Positions 42,950 through 53,830 of a stretch of 64,000 nucleotides of DNA are shown one piece after another. The stretch is taken from positions 62,001 to 126,000 of the forward strand of contig MU863880.1 in assembly GCA_033296885.1 (NCBI GenBank), in the 5' to 3' direction. The position numbers were made by a program, and so were the translations under genes. Position 1 is the first letter of the stretch. Every line of letters begins with the position of its first letter. Below the pieces are notes generated by a model that was given only the letters and a program-made list of their open reading frames with translations, was not told where the DNA came from and did no database searches. This stretch comes from Triangularia verruculosa (lineage: Eukaryota; Ascomycota; Sordariomycetes; Sordariales; Podosporaceae).

Positions 42950-43418
42950 CGTTCGTGTTGGACCTACCTTATGTTGGTAAGTCAGGCTGAAGCTTTCCTC
43001 GATATTTGGATAGGAGGGTTATCTAAAGGCGCTCTCTGGTTCCTGCGACTCAAAGGCCGCCCCTAACCGCGCGTTCGATGGCGTGGGGGCTCGTTGTCAG
43101 CTTCCCCGCCTTCATGCGACACCAGGTGCCCCTCCAAGATGCTGCACAACCCGACGCAACAGGTGCGGCATTTCTTCTCAATCACACCTTTCCAGCCAAC
43201 CATGCAGTTCCCTCTCGAGCCTTACCGGCAATTATGCTGTCAGACGGCTGAGAATCCTGACAGTCTTTGAATCTTGGATGTCTACCACGGCCCCCTCTAC
43301 CGCCCCCTTTCATTTTCTCCAATTTTCTAGACATTGAAAATATCGCCTATTAACTGCATTCCCAGAGCGATTTGTTTGCTATGCCTTAAGGTAATACCTG
43401 ATATTGCCCTATATCGTC
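42950..43418. promoter_or_regulatory. Divergent promoter of STAND-like and AAA genes
   Basis: 469 bases separate the two ATGs. No known element recognised. One region probably drives both genes. Confidence 0.4.
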
Positions 43419-46039
43419 ATGGACCCCTTCCCGAGTTCTGCTGATATCACACGGCCTGAACCCAGGTCATCCGATGGCATTATCTGGGGTCCTCCACCAC
43501 CATCTGGTACACAAATGCGTCGGCCGGTATACCGAGCTACTGACGACCGGTACTCCTCTACAGGTAGCTCAGAATTCTCCGACGCGCCCGGCCCAAGAAG
43601 GCCTTACCGGTATCCTCGCCCCAGACGAGCAGCGTCGCGTTCACCACAGGATTCACAGGTTCCCCCAGGCAAGCCCCAGCGGGTTGTTGTGAAAAGAAAC
43701 GTCGTCACAACGTATCGGGACCGCAGAGGAGATCTCCAGTCGCGGACGCATGAAGATGATCCCAAAGAACCACAGCGATTCTCTGACCCTCGTACCGAGG
43801 CTCCGTCCATCAGCGTATGTCGCGAACTGAATGAGCGGGGCGATCTTTGGCGGAGGACTATCCAGGTTGATTCGTGGTCGTATTATGGATATCTGCAAGC
43901 AGCAGAAAAGTTTGCTCTTCACGCAACCTGGCAGTCATCGGGGATCATTTTCGCCGAACCCTTTGTTGAGCTTTTTTTCCGACAAAAGGCACTCAGAAAT
44001 CTTCATAATGCCGCCAACTCTGATCCCGACGCCCTTGCCAAGACCCCCGAGGAGAGGTACGATGTGGAGATCACGGGTCATATTCTTCATTTCTTGGAAA
44101 ACGACGCCGCCGACATTGGTAACAGGCTAGAGGCTATGGCCGCTGCTACGGCCAAAACGTCGGTTCAGTTCATCGATCTCTGGATGTTATATCCACCAGG
44201 AACCCTTGTTTTTGAGCTCCCGCTCGGTGACGAACCCCGGTGCTTCATGGTCGACTCGGTGACGTTCGAAAAGCCCGAGGTCACGGACTCCCTTAAATTA
44301 TCAGCCCTTTCTCCGCTCGTCTTGCATTGCTGGGCTATAGATTACGATGGTGTGGCTTTCGGGCGTAGAGAACATACGCTCACGATCAAGTACTTTCCCG
44401 ACAGTATCGAGATTTCCACGCTGCTTTACCAACCAGAGAGGTTCTTAGAAGATTCGCATAAGAAAACGCTAAAGGCTCAGTTGAAGTCAAGAGGACAGGC
44501 TTTTTGGGATATGCAGGGGCACAGCTTCCGTGAGGTTCATGGTCTCTCGAAAGATGGCTCTTTGACAAGGGTAATGGTCGACCGGAAGACCTATGGATCG
44601 CTCTTCTCCACATGGGTCAATCCAACAACGACGGCGGCCGGTCTGAGTCATTGGGACCCGAGAGAGGGGGTCGACATAAGGGATGAACTCGCGAGCAACA
44701 TGGCTACGATTGGGGGCGTTACGAATAGCAATCGTGGCGGTTTTTCAGATCTTGGTTTCCCTAGTAAAGCCTTCGTGGGCTTGGGAACATGGTACAACGA
44801 GTACGATGTCATTGACCCGTCACAGTCACCAGACGAGCTTACCCTCTTGCTTTGCCCAAAAACTGTACATGCCTTCTCACTACGGGAAAAGGCCTGGTGT
44901 AAGTGGTTCCTGCAATGAGTGTGGTGCCATCACTAACCAGCCACATATAGTTGAGTATGATGTGAGCAACTTGAAGCCTGTGGAATTCCGCGAGAATGCG
45001 TGGTCTCGGCTCGTTCTGAATAGCGAGTACAAGGACATCATCAGAGCGATGGTCAGGTCCTATCTTGGAAATAAGACTCAATTTCAAGACTTGGTAGCCG
45101 GTAAGGGAGTCGGGCTGGTCGTCCTCATGCATGGGCCTCCTGGCGTAGGAAAGACACTAACCGCGGGTAAAGTCGCTGTCAGTACCGCCCGTTGCGAGTT
45201 TCGTACACTGACTTTAGTCTAGAATGCGTCGCGGAGGCGTTCCAGAAACCTTTATACATGGTGACCGCGGGTGATCTCGGGACGGACGCGGAAACCCTAG
45301 AGAAGAAGCTCCAGACAATATTCAACTACGCCGTTTCGTGGAACGCCATCTTGCTGCTAGACGAAGCCGATATCTTTCTTCAAGACCGCGACTACGACAA
45401 TCTGCAGCGGAATGCTCTGGTCTCAAGTAAGCCTCATCCTCGCCGGCTCGTGTTCTTCACCGTCCTCACCATTAACGAACATCATATGTTAACTTAAAAA
45501 CTACCTTAGTCTTTCTGCGCACGCTCGAATATTTCAACGGCATCATGTTCCTCACCAGCAACCGCGTGGGCGCATTTGACCAAGCTTTCCAATCGCGTAT
45601 TCACATCACCATCGGCATGCCCGAATTCGACGAGCAACTGCGCAAAGAAGTGTGGAGTATCTTCATCAAAGACCTGGGGCGCAAGCGAAGTGACGGGTCG
45701 CCCCCGATCCTCACGAAAGATGAGTGTCGCGAGCTAGGGCGAGAGGTGATTGCGTCTTGGGCAAGGGAGCCGCTCAATGGGCGGCAGATCCGTAACTGCG
45801 TGCGCAGCGCACTGGCTCTCGCGGAGGACAAGGGTGTGAAGCCCAACGTCGGTCACTTCAATACCGTCATCAGGCTGGGGAACGCGTTCACTACGTACAT
45901 GAAGAGGCTGCAAAAGGTGGAGAGTGATGAGATTGCACAGATCAAGGGGGATAGGTTGGCTGTTATGAGGGATATGATGAGGGAGTCGACAGCGGGATCG
46001 AGTTCAAGCGCTAGGGCGGAGACCGATGATGTGTTGTGA
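43419..46039 (+). CDS. Large AAA ATPase with DUF7025-type N-terminal region
   Basis: Four exons, 43419-44898, 44951-45166, 45223-45426 and 45510-46039, give 809 aa. The second intron splits the codon just after the Walker A motif; reading through it breaks the frame, whereas splicing restores LTAECVAEAF. An Arg/Pro-rich disordered start (1-100) is followed by a large N-terminal region (about 130-480) of the type found in filamentous-fungal AAA proteins. The single AAA module has Walker A GPPGVGKT (about 554), Walker B LLLDEADIFL (about 608), sensor 1 IMFLTSNR and an arginine-containing QSRIHITI. A C-terminal lid (NGRQIRNCVRSALALAE) and Ser-rich tail close the protein. The fold is hexameric; substrate unknown. 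ATG 43419 is the first in frame. It diverges from the STAND-like gene. Confidence 0.88.
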
Positions 46040-46826
46040 TTCATTGTCGTAAACATTGTTGAAGCAGTAATGGAAAGCTGTTGGTGTGCTCGTCTTGACG
46101 ACTTTCATCTACATTCCCAGGAACAAGAACATCATCACGGCCATCACCGTAATGTCACGACAGCATTATTCATTATGTCTGCAACATAAATTTGTTCTGG
46201 GTTCTACTTTATCTGATGTGTCGTTGTGTTGATGGCTTCGGTAAAAAGGGGCAAAGTAAACAAGCCGGTCCCGTTGGCGGGGCGACCAGAAAGGCAAGAA
46301 CTTGCTACCGATCAAATAACAGGTCGACATTTCTTTCACAAAAAGCAAGATTCGTGATAAGCGCTCGCGTGCTTAGGTACATACAGAACTGAACAATAAT
46401 AACCACTAAACGCTAATCCTACTGACTATTATAGTGGACTTGGTAACCTATCCATCTACCTTGTGTTCCCCGATATTGACTTTCCTGCCCCTTCAATTGA
46501 CTCGCAACCCTTCCCCGAAGGACTATTCTTGCTGTATTCCCCCTTGATCTTTGGCTCGGTGGCAACATTCTGCTTTCCTCGGCTGACTGTCATGGCTACC
46601 CCGCCCGCGTCAACAACTACTTACCTACTGATCCGCAGCTGCTAGTCCTGCCCTGTGACTAGCTGCTTCCCTTCCCTTCCCTTCCCTTCGCTTCCACCAT
46701 TGCATCCGCCACCGCACCTGCCTTTGACTTGGAACATAGGCTAAGATGATGGCAAATCACGTCACCAGGCATCTGAACACACCCCAAAACAGATTCTTCA
46801 CGCTGTTTGCGGCTATACCTGGACGT
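46040..46826. other. Convergent 3' ends with CCCTT microsatellite
   Basis: 787 bases between AAA and RING genes; a (CCCTT)n run lies at about 46667-46689. No gene. Confidence 0.4.
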
Positions 46827-48482
46827 CTAGTGCACAGAGTTATCCGTAAGCTCAAGCCATCTCCCAGTTCCCGACCGAGTGAAAGCTGACTGTATAGGAG
46901 TCTCGACGGGAAGAGTCTCCACAGAAGGGTCGGCAGGAGCGTCGACAGGTACATCGACAGGTACATCGACAAGAGGCTTTTTGGCGGATACCTCGACAGA
47001 AACCTCGACAGGAACCTCGACAGCAACCCCAGCTGGGGCCTCAGCAGGAGCCGTCAAAACGAGAAACGTCGAACCACCCTCTGTCCTCGTTTCTCTCTCG
47101 TCCCTCTCCGCCCGAATCCTCTCATCCACCGCAAACACCGCCTCAAGAAACGAAAACTTCCTCTTACAAATCGGGCATTGCCGCGGCCTGCGATTCTCGC
47201 AACCATCTTCGCACGGGTTAAGCAAATGCCACGGTAAATGCAGCCGAATATACGGCATGATGCACTCCTTGTGGTACTGATGACCACACGGCAGCATACA
47301 CCCCCCAAACTCATCCTCCATCTCGTTCAAATCCTCCATGCAAATGGGGCAGGTGTCGCTTCCCCCTTGCTTGCCCCAAATGTTGGTCTTATTCATGTCG
47401 GCGGCGGTCATCGTCAGCTTCTCGAATACGTTGCTCTTGCCGCATGCCGGCTGCTTGTCCCGGCAGTATCGATACGAAGCCTTGTTTGATACCGGTACCG
47501 AGTCAATGGCGGGGCCGTACTTGGGGAAGAGTTTTCCGTAAAGATGGATGACGTCGCAATCACATCTGTCGTTGAGGATCACATCGTAGATCTTCTCAAT
47601 TACAGCCGTAAAGCTGTATTCCTCCCGCACATTCCCCTCCCACTCGCCCCTCCAGGGCAGCGGGTTGTCGTAATCTCGCAATTCCCGAAGCTTTCCTTGC
47701 TCAAACTGGCGTAGCTTCTTGAAGATGTCAGCCATGCCGTAACCTGTGGCAAAGTTATCCAAGGCCAGCATGCCAGGCACATCATGCCCGGCCTCTTTCC
47801 GTAAGTCGAACAGTTTCGTCACTACCGAGCGGTGGTGGCCCGATATCAGTAGCGCCCGTTGCATCTGATCCGCAAACCTAGCCGTCCCCGTTTGCAATTC
47901 CAACGCCTCCTCCGCCAGCGACTGCCCATTCTGTTTCAAGACGCCAAGAAGCTTCACGCCACAGTCCACCTCCAGCAGCGCCCTCCTAACCTTCTCCCCA
48001 TTCAACCCGACAAACGTCTTCGCCACCTTCAGCGGGTTCTTTGCGAACCCGCTTACATAAGCGAAGCTATCGCCCACCTTCTTGACGGCTATGCGGGCCG
48101 ATTCCAGCAGGGACTTCACCCCCGATTCCATCAGGGCCTTCTCCGTTGCCTCCGAGTCGTTCACCCGGTCAATGTCCTCGCAGACCACTCTGATCAACTC
48201 ACAGATCTTGTAGGCGAAGAAGCCGGTCTCGTCGTTGATGTGGCGTGTGATTTTGGGCTTGCGCAGCAGGAGCGTGAGCTCACGGACGGCGAGGTCGATG
48301 GCCTTGACGGCGGCGTGGCACATAGGGGTGAACTTGTTCTCCTCCTTGAGCGTCTCCTGAATCCCAGAGGCCTCGAAGTCGATGTCATTGAGGATGGCCA
48401 TGATCTCGCGGTTATCGTCGATTATAGCGAGGATCTCGACGAAGGATAGGCCATAGGTTTGGATGACTTGGTATTCGGACAT
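46827..48482 (-). CDS. RING-finger protein with helical N-terminal domain
   Basis: Intronless, 551 aa. A C3H2C3-like RING is formed by CPICMEDL, CMLPCGHQYHKEC and CPICKRKF (about 375-450), so it is probably an E3 ubiquitin ligase. An insert of about 20 residues with CEDGC sits before the last pair. Residues 1-360 are helical with no recognised domain; FAYVSGFAKNPLKVAKTFVGL and similar amphipathic stretches suggest membrane or helix-bundle contacts. The C-terminal 80 residues contain short Val-Pro-Val/Val-Ser-Val repeats with acidic residues. The gene sits beside the AAA and STAND-like genes in the accessory island, so a role in stress or recognition is possible but unproven. Confidence 0.75.
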   Translation of the reverse strand: MSEYQVIQTYGLSFVEILAIIDDNREIMAILNDIDFEASGIQETLKEENKFTPMCHAAVKAIDLAVRELTLLLRKPKITRHINDETGFFAYKICELIRVVCEDIDRVNDSEATEKALMESGVKSLLESARIAVKKVGDSFAYVSGFAKNPLKVAKTFVGLNGEKVRRALLEVDCGVKLLGVLKQNGQSLAEEALELQTGTARFADQMQRALLISGHHRSVVTKLFDLRKEAGHDVPGMLALDNFATGYGMADIFKKLRQFEQGKLRELRDYDNPLPWRGEWEGNVREEYSFTAVIEKIYDVILNDRCDCDVIHLYGKLFPKYGPAIDSVPVSNKASYRYCRDKQPACGKSNVFEKLTMTAADMNKTNIWGKQGGSDTCPICMEDLNEMEDEFGGCMLPCGHQYHKECIMPYIRLHLPWHLLNPCEDGCENRRPRQCPICKRKFSFLEAVFAVDERIRAERDERETRTEGGSTFLVLTAPAEAPAGVAVEVPVEVSVEVSAKKPLVDVPVDVPVDAPADPSVETLPVETPIQSAFTRSGTGRWLELTDNSVH

Positions 48483-48779
48483 TTTGACTGTTTTTTTATG
48501 TCTGGGTTTTATTGTTGGTGGTGGTGGTGGTGGATGGCTGTGTGGTATGTGTAGGTGGGTGGTTATTATGAACTATATGTAGTGTAGGGTTTGTGTGTAG
48601 GATGTGTGTGAAAAGAAAAAGAGGAGAGGAGGAGAATAGCTTTAAGGATATTTTTGGGGTTTTAAATCTATCTAAAAGTGTGAAGGTTTACGACACATAA
48701 GTGTACAAAAGCGTAAAATGTAGGGTTTTCCATAGACCGAGATACCAGTGGCTGAAGGCTTTTTAAAGTCATAACTTTA

Positions 48780-49030
48780 TATAGCGTTTGCCAATGCTGC
48801 TAAATAATTTTTTGAAGGGTTCGTAAACGCTGCTAAACAACTGTCTTAAGCGTTCATAAACGCTGCTGAGTTACTCAGTAGCGCGAGTACACGCTCGTCA
48901 TATCGCGAGGGATTGGCGAGTAGGCGCTTTATTGGCGTGAGTAAGTAAAAGAAAGATCACGAGTAAACGCTGCTGAATAACTATTTTAAGCGTTTAAAAG
49001 TACTATTAAATTACTTAATAGCGTTAAAAA
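48780..49030. repeat. Degenerate tandem array built on AAACGCTGCTRA...TTAAGCGTT
   Basis: Four to five imperfect units of about 35 bases start near 48790, 48824, 48858 and 48964. Each begins with (A)AACGCTGCTAA or close variants, and several end in AGCGTT, so units are partly palindromic. Between units 3 and 4 lies TGGCGAGTAGGCGCTTTATTGG, shared with the copy at 50.3 kb. Confidence 0.6.
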
Positions 49031-50304
49031 ATGCTCTATATCTTATAACGGAACGTTGGGTATATAACTACCTATATAAACTATATTAATGTATACTTTA
49101 GTCGGCTTCAGATATCTTAATAGCTAATGTTGGATTGATTCCCTTTAGGGATAGGGTCCCAATGATTGTCAGGTTCTTAGTGTCTTCGGCAGAAATGAAT
49201 CGCGTCTTCGAAGGTAAGTAGGGCTGAATGGAGGCGCTCTCCCCAGAGTTCCATCGCAAGGAGCCGCAGATCGAACTTAAATCGAGAAATCAAAACTAAA
49301 ATTTCATGAGGATAATTGTTGCAAGTGAATGGGTGAGGATAGAGGTATATTTAACTGTTGATAATGACTCGACATAACAAAACCTAGTAAGAGAGCGTAA
49401 ACAATTACATTGATCTCTAAGTACTTTATAGAGTATTTCGTCGGCCGATTATACACTTTTACTAAGCTCCCTAAGTTCTCTGTTCCTTGGTCTATATGTA
49501 GCACCCTGAATCCCACCTTGATGAGCTGCTTCAGCGAGCCTTGGCTTCACATCTTTGATACCATGCTGCTCCACAAAAATATACGGAATATATATACCTA
49601 CCCAGCTTACAGACATGAGCAGTTTAAAAGCTGTAAGGAAAAAAAGAATGGCTCACATTTGGGGGAACGTATAGGATAGTGAGCCGCTCAAGGGGTGGTT
49701 GAACGGCTCACGGCTCAACGAGCTGCTCACAGGTAGAGCCCTCACAACATAAGAGATACCTGCTCACACAGGCATTTTGCACCGTTGTACTTAAGATATA
49801 TTAGCTGTGCTGTGCGTCCTTACGTTCTAGGCACTGCACTTGTAAGTCCAACTGGGACCATCAAATATCGCAAGCTCACCTCATTCAAATATCAAATGTC
49901 ACGGGCACAGCACACTGGGATTGAACTTAATTCACGCGCAAGCGGCTTCCAACTAGGACCTAAGTGCCGGTGGTGCTGGCGGTGGAAGAAGGCACACTTT
50001 TCAGATTGGCCCAGTATAAGTCAGCCGGGCGTGAGCGGCTCCTAGGCATAAGCACTCTCAAGTGTACAAGTCGCATTTTAACAGTTTATTTTGGAATCAA
50101 CCAGATATAGCTCGTTCAAATATTCCACGAGCTCAACATAGTATCTCTTCAAAACCGAGCCATAAACGTATAGCTCATATTTGCAAGCGCTCAAGCATTC
50201 GAGGCTTTGGCAGCTCGTAAGCTCTAAGCACCAGAGGCACAGCTCACGCACTATGAACCATTACGCAACGGCTCTCAAGCACACTATATACCTAAACAGT
50301 GAAG

Positions 50305-50440
50305 AAGGGTTCATGAGCGCTGCTGAGGTTACTTCGCAGCGCAAAAATACACTTAATGCGTCGTAACTTGTGAACCTTGGGTTCCAGTCTGGCGAATAGG
50401 CGCTCCATTGTCGCGGGCAAGTAACGGTAAGGTAGAGTAA
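50305..50440. repeat. Diverged second copy of the 48.9 kb repeat
   Basis: GGTTCATGAGCGCTGCTGAGGTTACT and, 85 bases on, TGGCGAATAGGCGCTCCATTG match in order the sequence at about 48850-48945 with scattered substitutions. Confidence 0.6.
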
Positions 50441-50721
50441 TATTATCAGGATATGCCCAGTCTCTTGCGAGGCAGTATAAGAACAACTTTAAATAATATG
50501 CAAAGTACGCGAGAGTGTGATAGCCTCATCGCTAAGGTCACAGCATCAACACTAAGTCAAGCCACCCAACCCCCAGCCATCATCGTACACATCTTCATAA
50601 TCTCATTACAAGCTCTAATGCATCACAATACTATCCTACTTCCTCGCTTCCCCCCTTCCCACCCCCCTTCAAAACCACTAACATTACAAAATTTCTATCC
50701 ACCCCTTTCCCTCCCCCTTCT

Positions 50722-51885
50722 CTATCTATTCAACGAATTCAACCTCCTACACTGCGGCATCGGATAATTATTCGCCACCTCCATCTTCTTCTGATCATAC
50801 GAAAACCACCCCGTCGCCTGATCCTTCAGCTCCTGCCTCTTCTGCATCTCCTTCTCGCACTCAATCCTCAACTGCTGCACAAACACCACCTCGGCCTGCT
50901 TGTCCAGCCAGTTGAACTTTTGCGGCGTGTACCCCTTGATATCCGACTTCTTCAAGTAATACTTCGTATTGTAATTCGGCATCGTCCTCTCGACCGAATA
51001 CCCCTGGTAAGGCGAGTCAAACACCATACTCGGCGTAGCCGGCGTCGCGATCTGCGTCAGCCCCGAAAAGATGGACGAGATAATCGGAAAAATAAACAAG
51101 ATAATAATCGGTAATAACCCAAGCATCGTTCCCAGCATGCTAGGCTGTGGTTCTTCCTGCCCAGGGTTCCTCGGGCGCGCTCGCGGTCTCGCACCCCCGA
51201 ATTGATGAACCCTAATCCCCGGCCCGCCCCCGCCGAGGTTGAAGAAGAACTGGCCGCCATCCATCCCTACACTCCTGTTAGCATCACCCCTTCCCCCCCT
51301 TTTTTTGATCGTAAATTAAAACTCACCTCCAAAAGGCCCCCCAAACCCTCCCATCCCACCACCCCCAAAAAACCTCGCAAACATCTCCTCCGGACTGATC
51401 TCCTCCCCCCAATCCCCTCCCCCAAAGCCCCTGTGCATCCCCCCCCCTCCAAACCCACCACCACCACCACCCCCCCCTTCTCGTGCCGCCGCTCGAGCAC
51501 TCTCAAACCTACTATCCGGATCCGTCCCGAACCTATCAAACTTATCCCTCTTCTCCTTGTCCCCCAAGACACTAAACGCTCTCGCCACCATCTTGAACGC
51601 TTCATCCGCGTGCTCGTACCCGTTCTTGTCTGGATGCGTCAAGAGCGATAGCTTGCGGTACGCCTTTTTCACTTCCCCATCGGTGCACGTCTTTTGCAGT
51701 TCAAGGATCTCGTAAAAGGCGGTGGGGGAGCAGCGGCGGATGCGGAGGACGGCGGCTTTTTGGTCGGGGGTGTACGACCGGGACTGGGAGCCTTGGTTGT
51801 GGCCGTTGTGGGAGGTGGAGTTCCCCGCGGTTCGGTTTCGCGCACCCTCGCCGGTGGAGGCGCCCGAGGTTTTGGCGTCGGGCAT
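50722..51885 (-). CDS. HLJ1: ER membrane J-protein Hlj1 (DnaJB12/14 type)
   Basis: Hsp40 co-chaperone at the ER membrane that serves ER-associated degradation. Exons 51327-51885 and 50722-51266 are joined by a 60-bp intron (GTGAGT, GCTAAC branch, GTGTAG), giving 367 aa. The J domain (about 55-120) contains the HPD in LSLLTHPDKN and FKMVARAFSVLGD. A Gly/Phe-rich stretch (about 140-190) follows. One membrane helix (MLGLLPIIILFIFPIISSIF, about 230-250) and the DUF1977-type C-terminal domain (YYLKKSDIKGYTPQKF, VEREYV-like helices, QQLRIECEKE) complete the architecture. ATG 51885 begins MPDAKTSG; the open frame further upstream starts at TTG. Confidence 0.92.
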
Positions 51886-52721
51886 CTTTGCCCCTGGGTG
51901 TTTGGTTGTGGTGTGGTGGTGGAAGGTAGTTGGAGGTGTTGGTGATGTCGTGGATGTCAAAGTCGACGGCAGCTCGGGGAAGTGTCCCAAGCCGATTGAG
52001 CTCGTTTGCTGGGAACTGTTTTATCTACTCGGCCCGTCCGTCGCAGCGGGAATTATCCAGTGCTGCGCAACCAAAAGACAAGATAGTGATAATGTTTTGC
52101 CAGTCGTCAAGTCAGAAAGGATCGATTTTGCGATTGGACTCGCAAACTGGAACAACCAGGACACGGGAAGAAGCGTGGCTTTTTTGGAAATGTCAAGACC
52201 GCCGCAACTGCAAGCGCCCCACTCTCAATCCTCGACCTCTTATGTACTGGTACGCCCCCACGTTTCCTGAAAAGTGAGTGAAGAACGGTCGGGTTGCTAT
52301 CCTGATGATAATTTTCAAATCCAAAACAATGACTTTGACAACAGGTGAACGAATTGTTCCAGAACCATCTGATTCTCTTGTCTCTCCCCGGCAGGTCCCA
52401 GTGCCAGGGGAGACAGACAGCCTGTGGCCCGTGCACCAACATTCTGGAAAGTTTTTGACAGGGGGATGCCAAGTGTGCTGCAGCTTGCATCGCTTAGTCA
52501 TCTTTCTCACGATGAGGAGCGACGTCACTGGTTGGGTGGAAGGAAAAGCTTCCAAAGTTTAACAGACTGGGGCATGTGTGAGTGAGTGAGTGAGTGTACG
52601 ACAGTGAAGATAGCGGCAGAACTCCACCTCTAGCCATTCAGCCTATTCTGGCGCCACATACCTCACCCTCGTCTTCAACATTGAGGCACAGAGAAGAAAG
52701 TTTGCAGCCTCACACACCGAG
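51886..52721. promoter_or_regulatory. Divergent promoter of HLJ1 and AIM19
   Basis: 836 bases. An inverted CCAAT box (ATTGG) lies at 52133-52137. A (GAGT)n run lies near 52579-52594. No gene recognised. Confidence 0.4.
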
Positions 52722-53215
52722 ATGGCGTCAAAAGATGCCTCCGACAAGGTGACCTTCATGGACACCGTCCGCGCTTGGGGCAGTACGTCTCTCTCCCCTT
52801 ATCACACTCCAATATATATCCATGCTAACACCATACAGCCTCCTCCATCCCCCCCATGACCCTCTCCTCCCTAATCCTCTCCCTCCACCTCCGCCCCCTC
52901 CAGCCCCTCCCCTTCCTCTTCTCCCCCCTCCTCGCCTTCTCCTCCTACCTCACCCTCGCCGGCTTCAAGATCGACGGCGCCGGCATGACCTCGGCCTGGT
53001 CGGGAATCTACGTCCTCCTCGCCTCCCGCCGCTCCAGCCCCGGCGGCTTCCGCTCCAAGTTCATGTCCCTGCGCGGCGGCGTCCGCGGCGTGGCCATGGG
53101 ATTGGGCATTCTCAACACCGTCTGCGGAGCATACGTCTACGCCACCGGCGACCGCAAGGCAGAAGAGGAGGAACGGAAGGAGATCAACCGGTGGGGGGTT
53201 TATAACGATGAGTGA
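52722..53215 (+). CDS. AIM19: Aim19-like mitochondrial membrane protein
   Basis: Small integral membrane protein whose yeast homologue affects mitochondrial inheritance; molecular role unknown. Exon 1 52722-52782 and exon 2 52839-53215 (56-bp intron, GTACGT, GCTAAC branch, TACAG) give 145 aa. Family-typical stretches are LRPLQPLPFLFSPLLAFSSY, TLAGFKIDGAGMTSAWSGIY and the C-terminal GVAMGLGILNTVCGAYVYA. Three membrane segments can be read (about 27-60, 70-88, 110-128). It ends in charged residues. The first exon is short but provides the only ATG in frame with a good leader. Confidence 0.82.
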
Positions 53216-53830
53216 ATGAGAATAGGGCCGGTGGATGAGGAAATAAGCATAAAATGGTTAGGGCTGGAAATGGAATAGGGGGTCATGATATCACGCGAGC
53301 CAGGATTGCAGAAAAGGCTTTCTTGTCTTGTCTTTATTTGTATACTTCTATCGACGCTCGTCACCGGTTGCCCAGCAAACAAGCACGGCAGCCATGCCAG
53401 CCAAACGCTTCGCAGCACTCAGCAGCACAACTACCCGGGCGAGTAATATCACCCTTGTCTGGTCTGTACATATAAAATATACTATACAACTAGTGCAGCA
53501 CAGTCCCCTTCCATAAACGGACTCACTCAAAAAGACAACGTGAAAAATGTACCCAGTGACAAAAGAAAAAAGAGGCTGCTAGGGTAATAAAGATATAAGC
53601 CGCCAGAAAAAGAGAAAGAAAAACGCCAGGGAGACCACTTCAGCACTTGATCAGTCTCCGCTCCCTATCCCCATTGATCTTCTGGGTTTCTATGCCATCC
53701 TTCCAAATACCGATGCAGTATAACAAGGGGGGTTTTGAATGAAATATTATCAGACAGCCTGCCCATGGTGACTCATCCATGACTCCTGTCCCAGACTTCA
53801 CAAATCAGACAAGCTGAACCTTTGCACAGC
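53216..53830. other. Convergent 3' ends of AIM19 and SIW14
   Basis: 615 bases, no gene recognised. Confidence 0.35.

Larger units (their letters stand above)
48483..50721. other. AT-rich repeat-laden spacer, right edge of accessory island
   Basis: 2.2 kb without a plausible gene. It starts with a (GGT)n run (about 48512-48533) upstream of the RING gene. The repeat pair described separately lies at 48780-49030 and 50305-50440. From 49680 to 50290 the sequence is dense in AGCTC/GAGC words in both orientations. It looks like old mobile-element debris altered by point mutation; no transposase frame survives. Confidence 0.5.

Noticed and set aside
48780..49030. CRISPR-like array
   Set aside because: Units are degenerate, adjacent and partly palindromic without unique equal-length spacers, and this is a eukaryotic genome.
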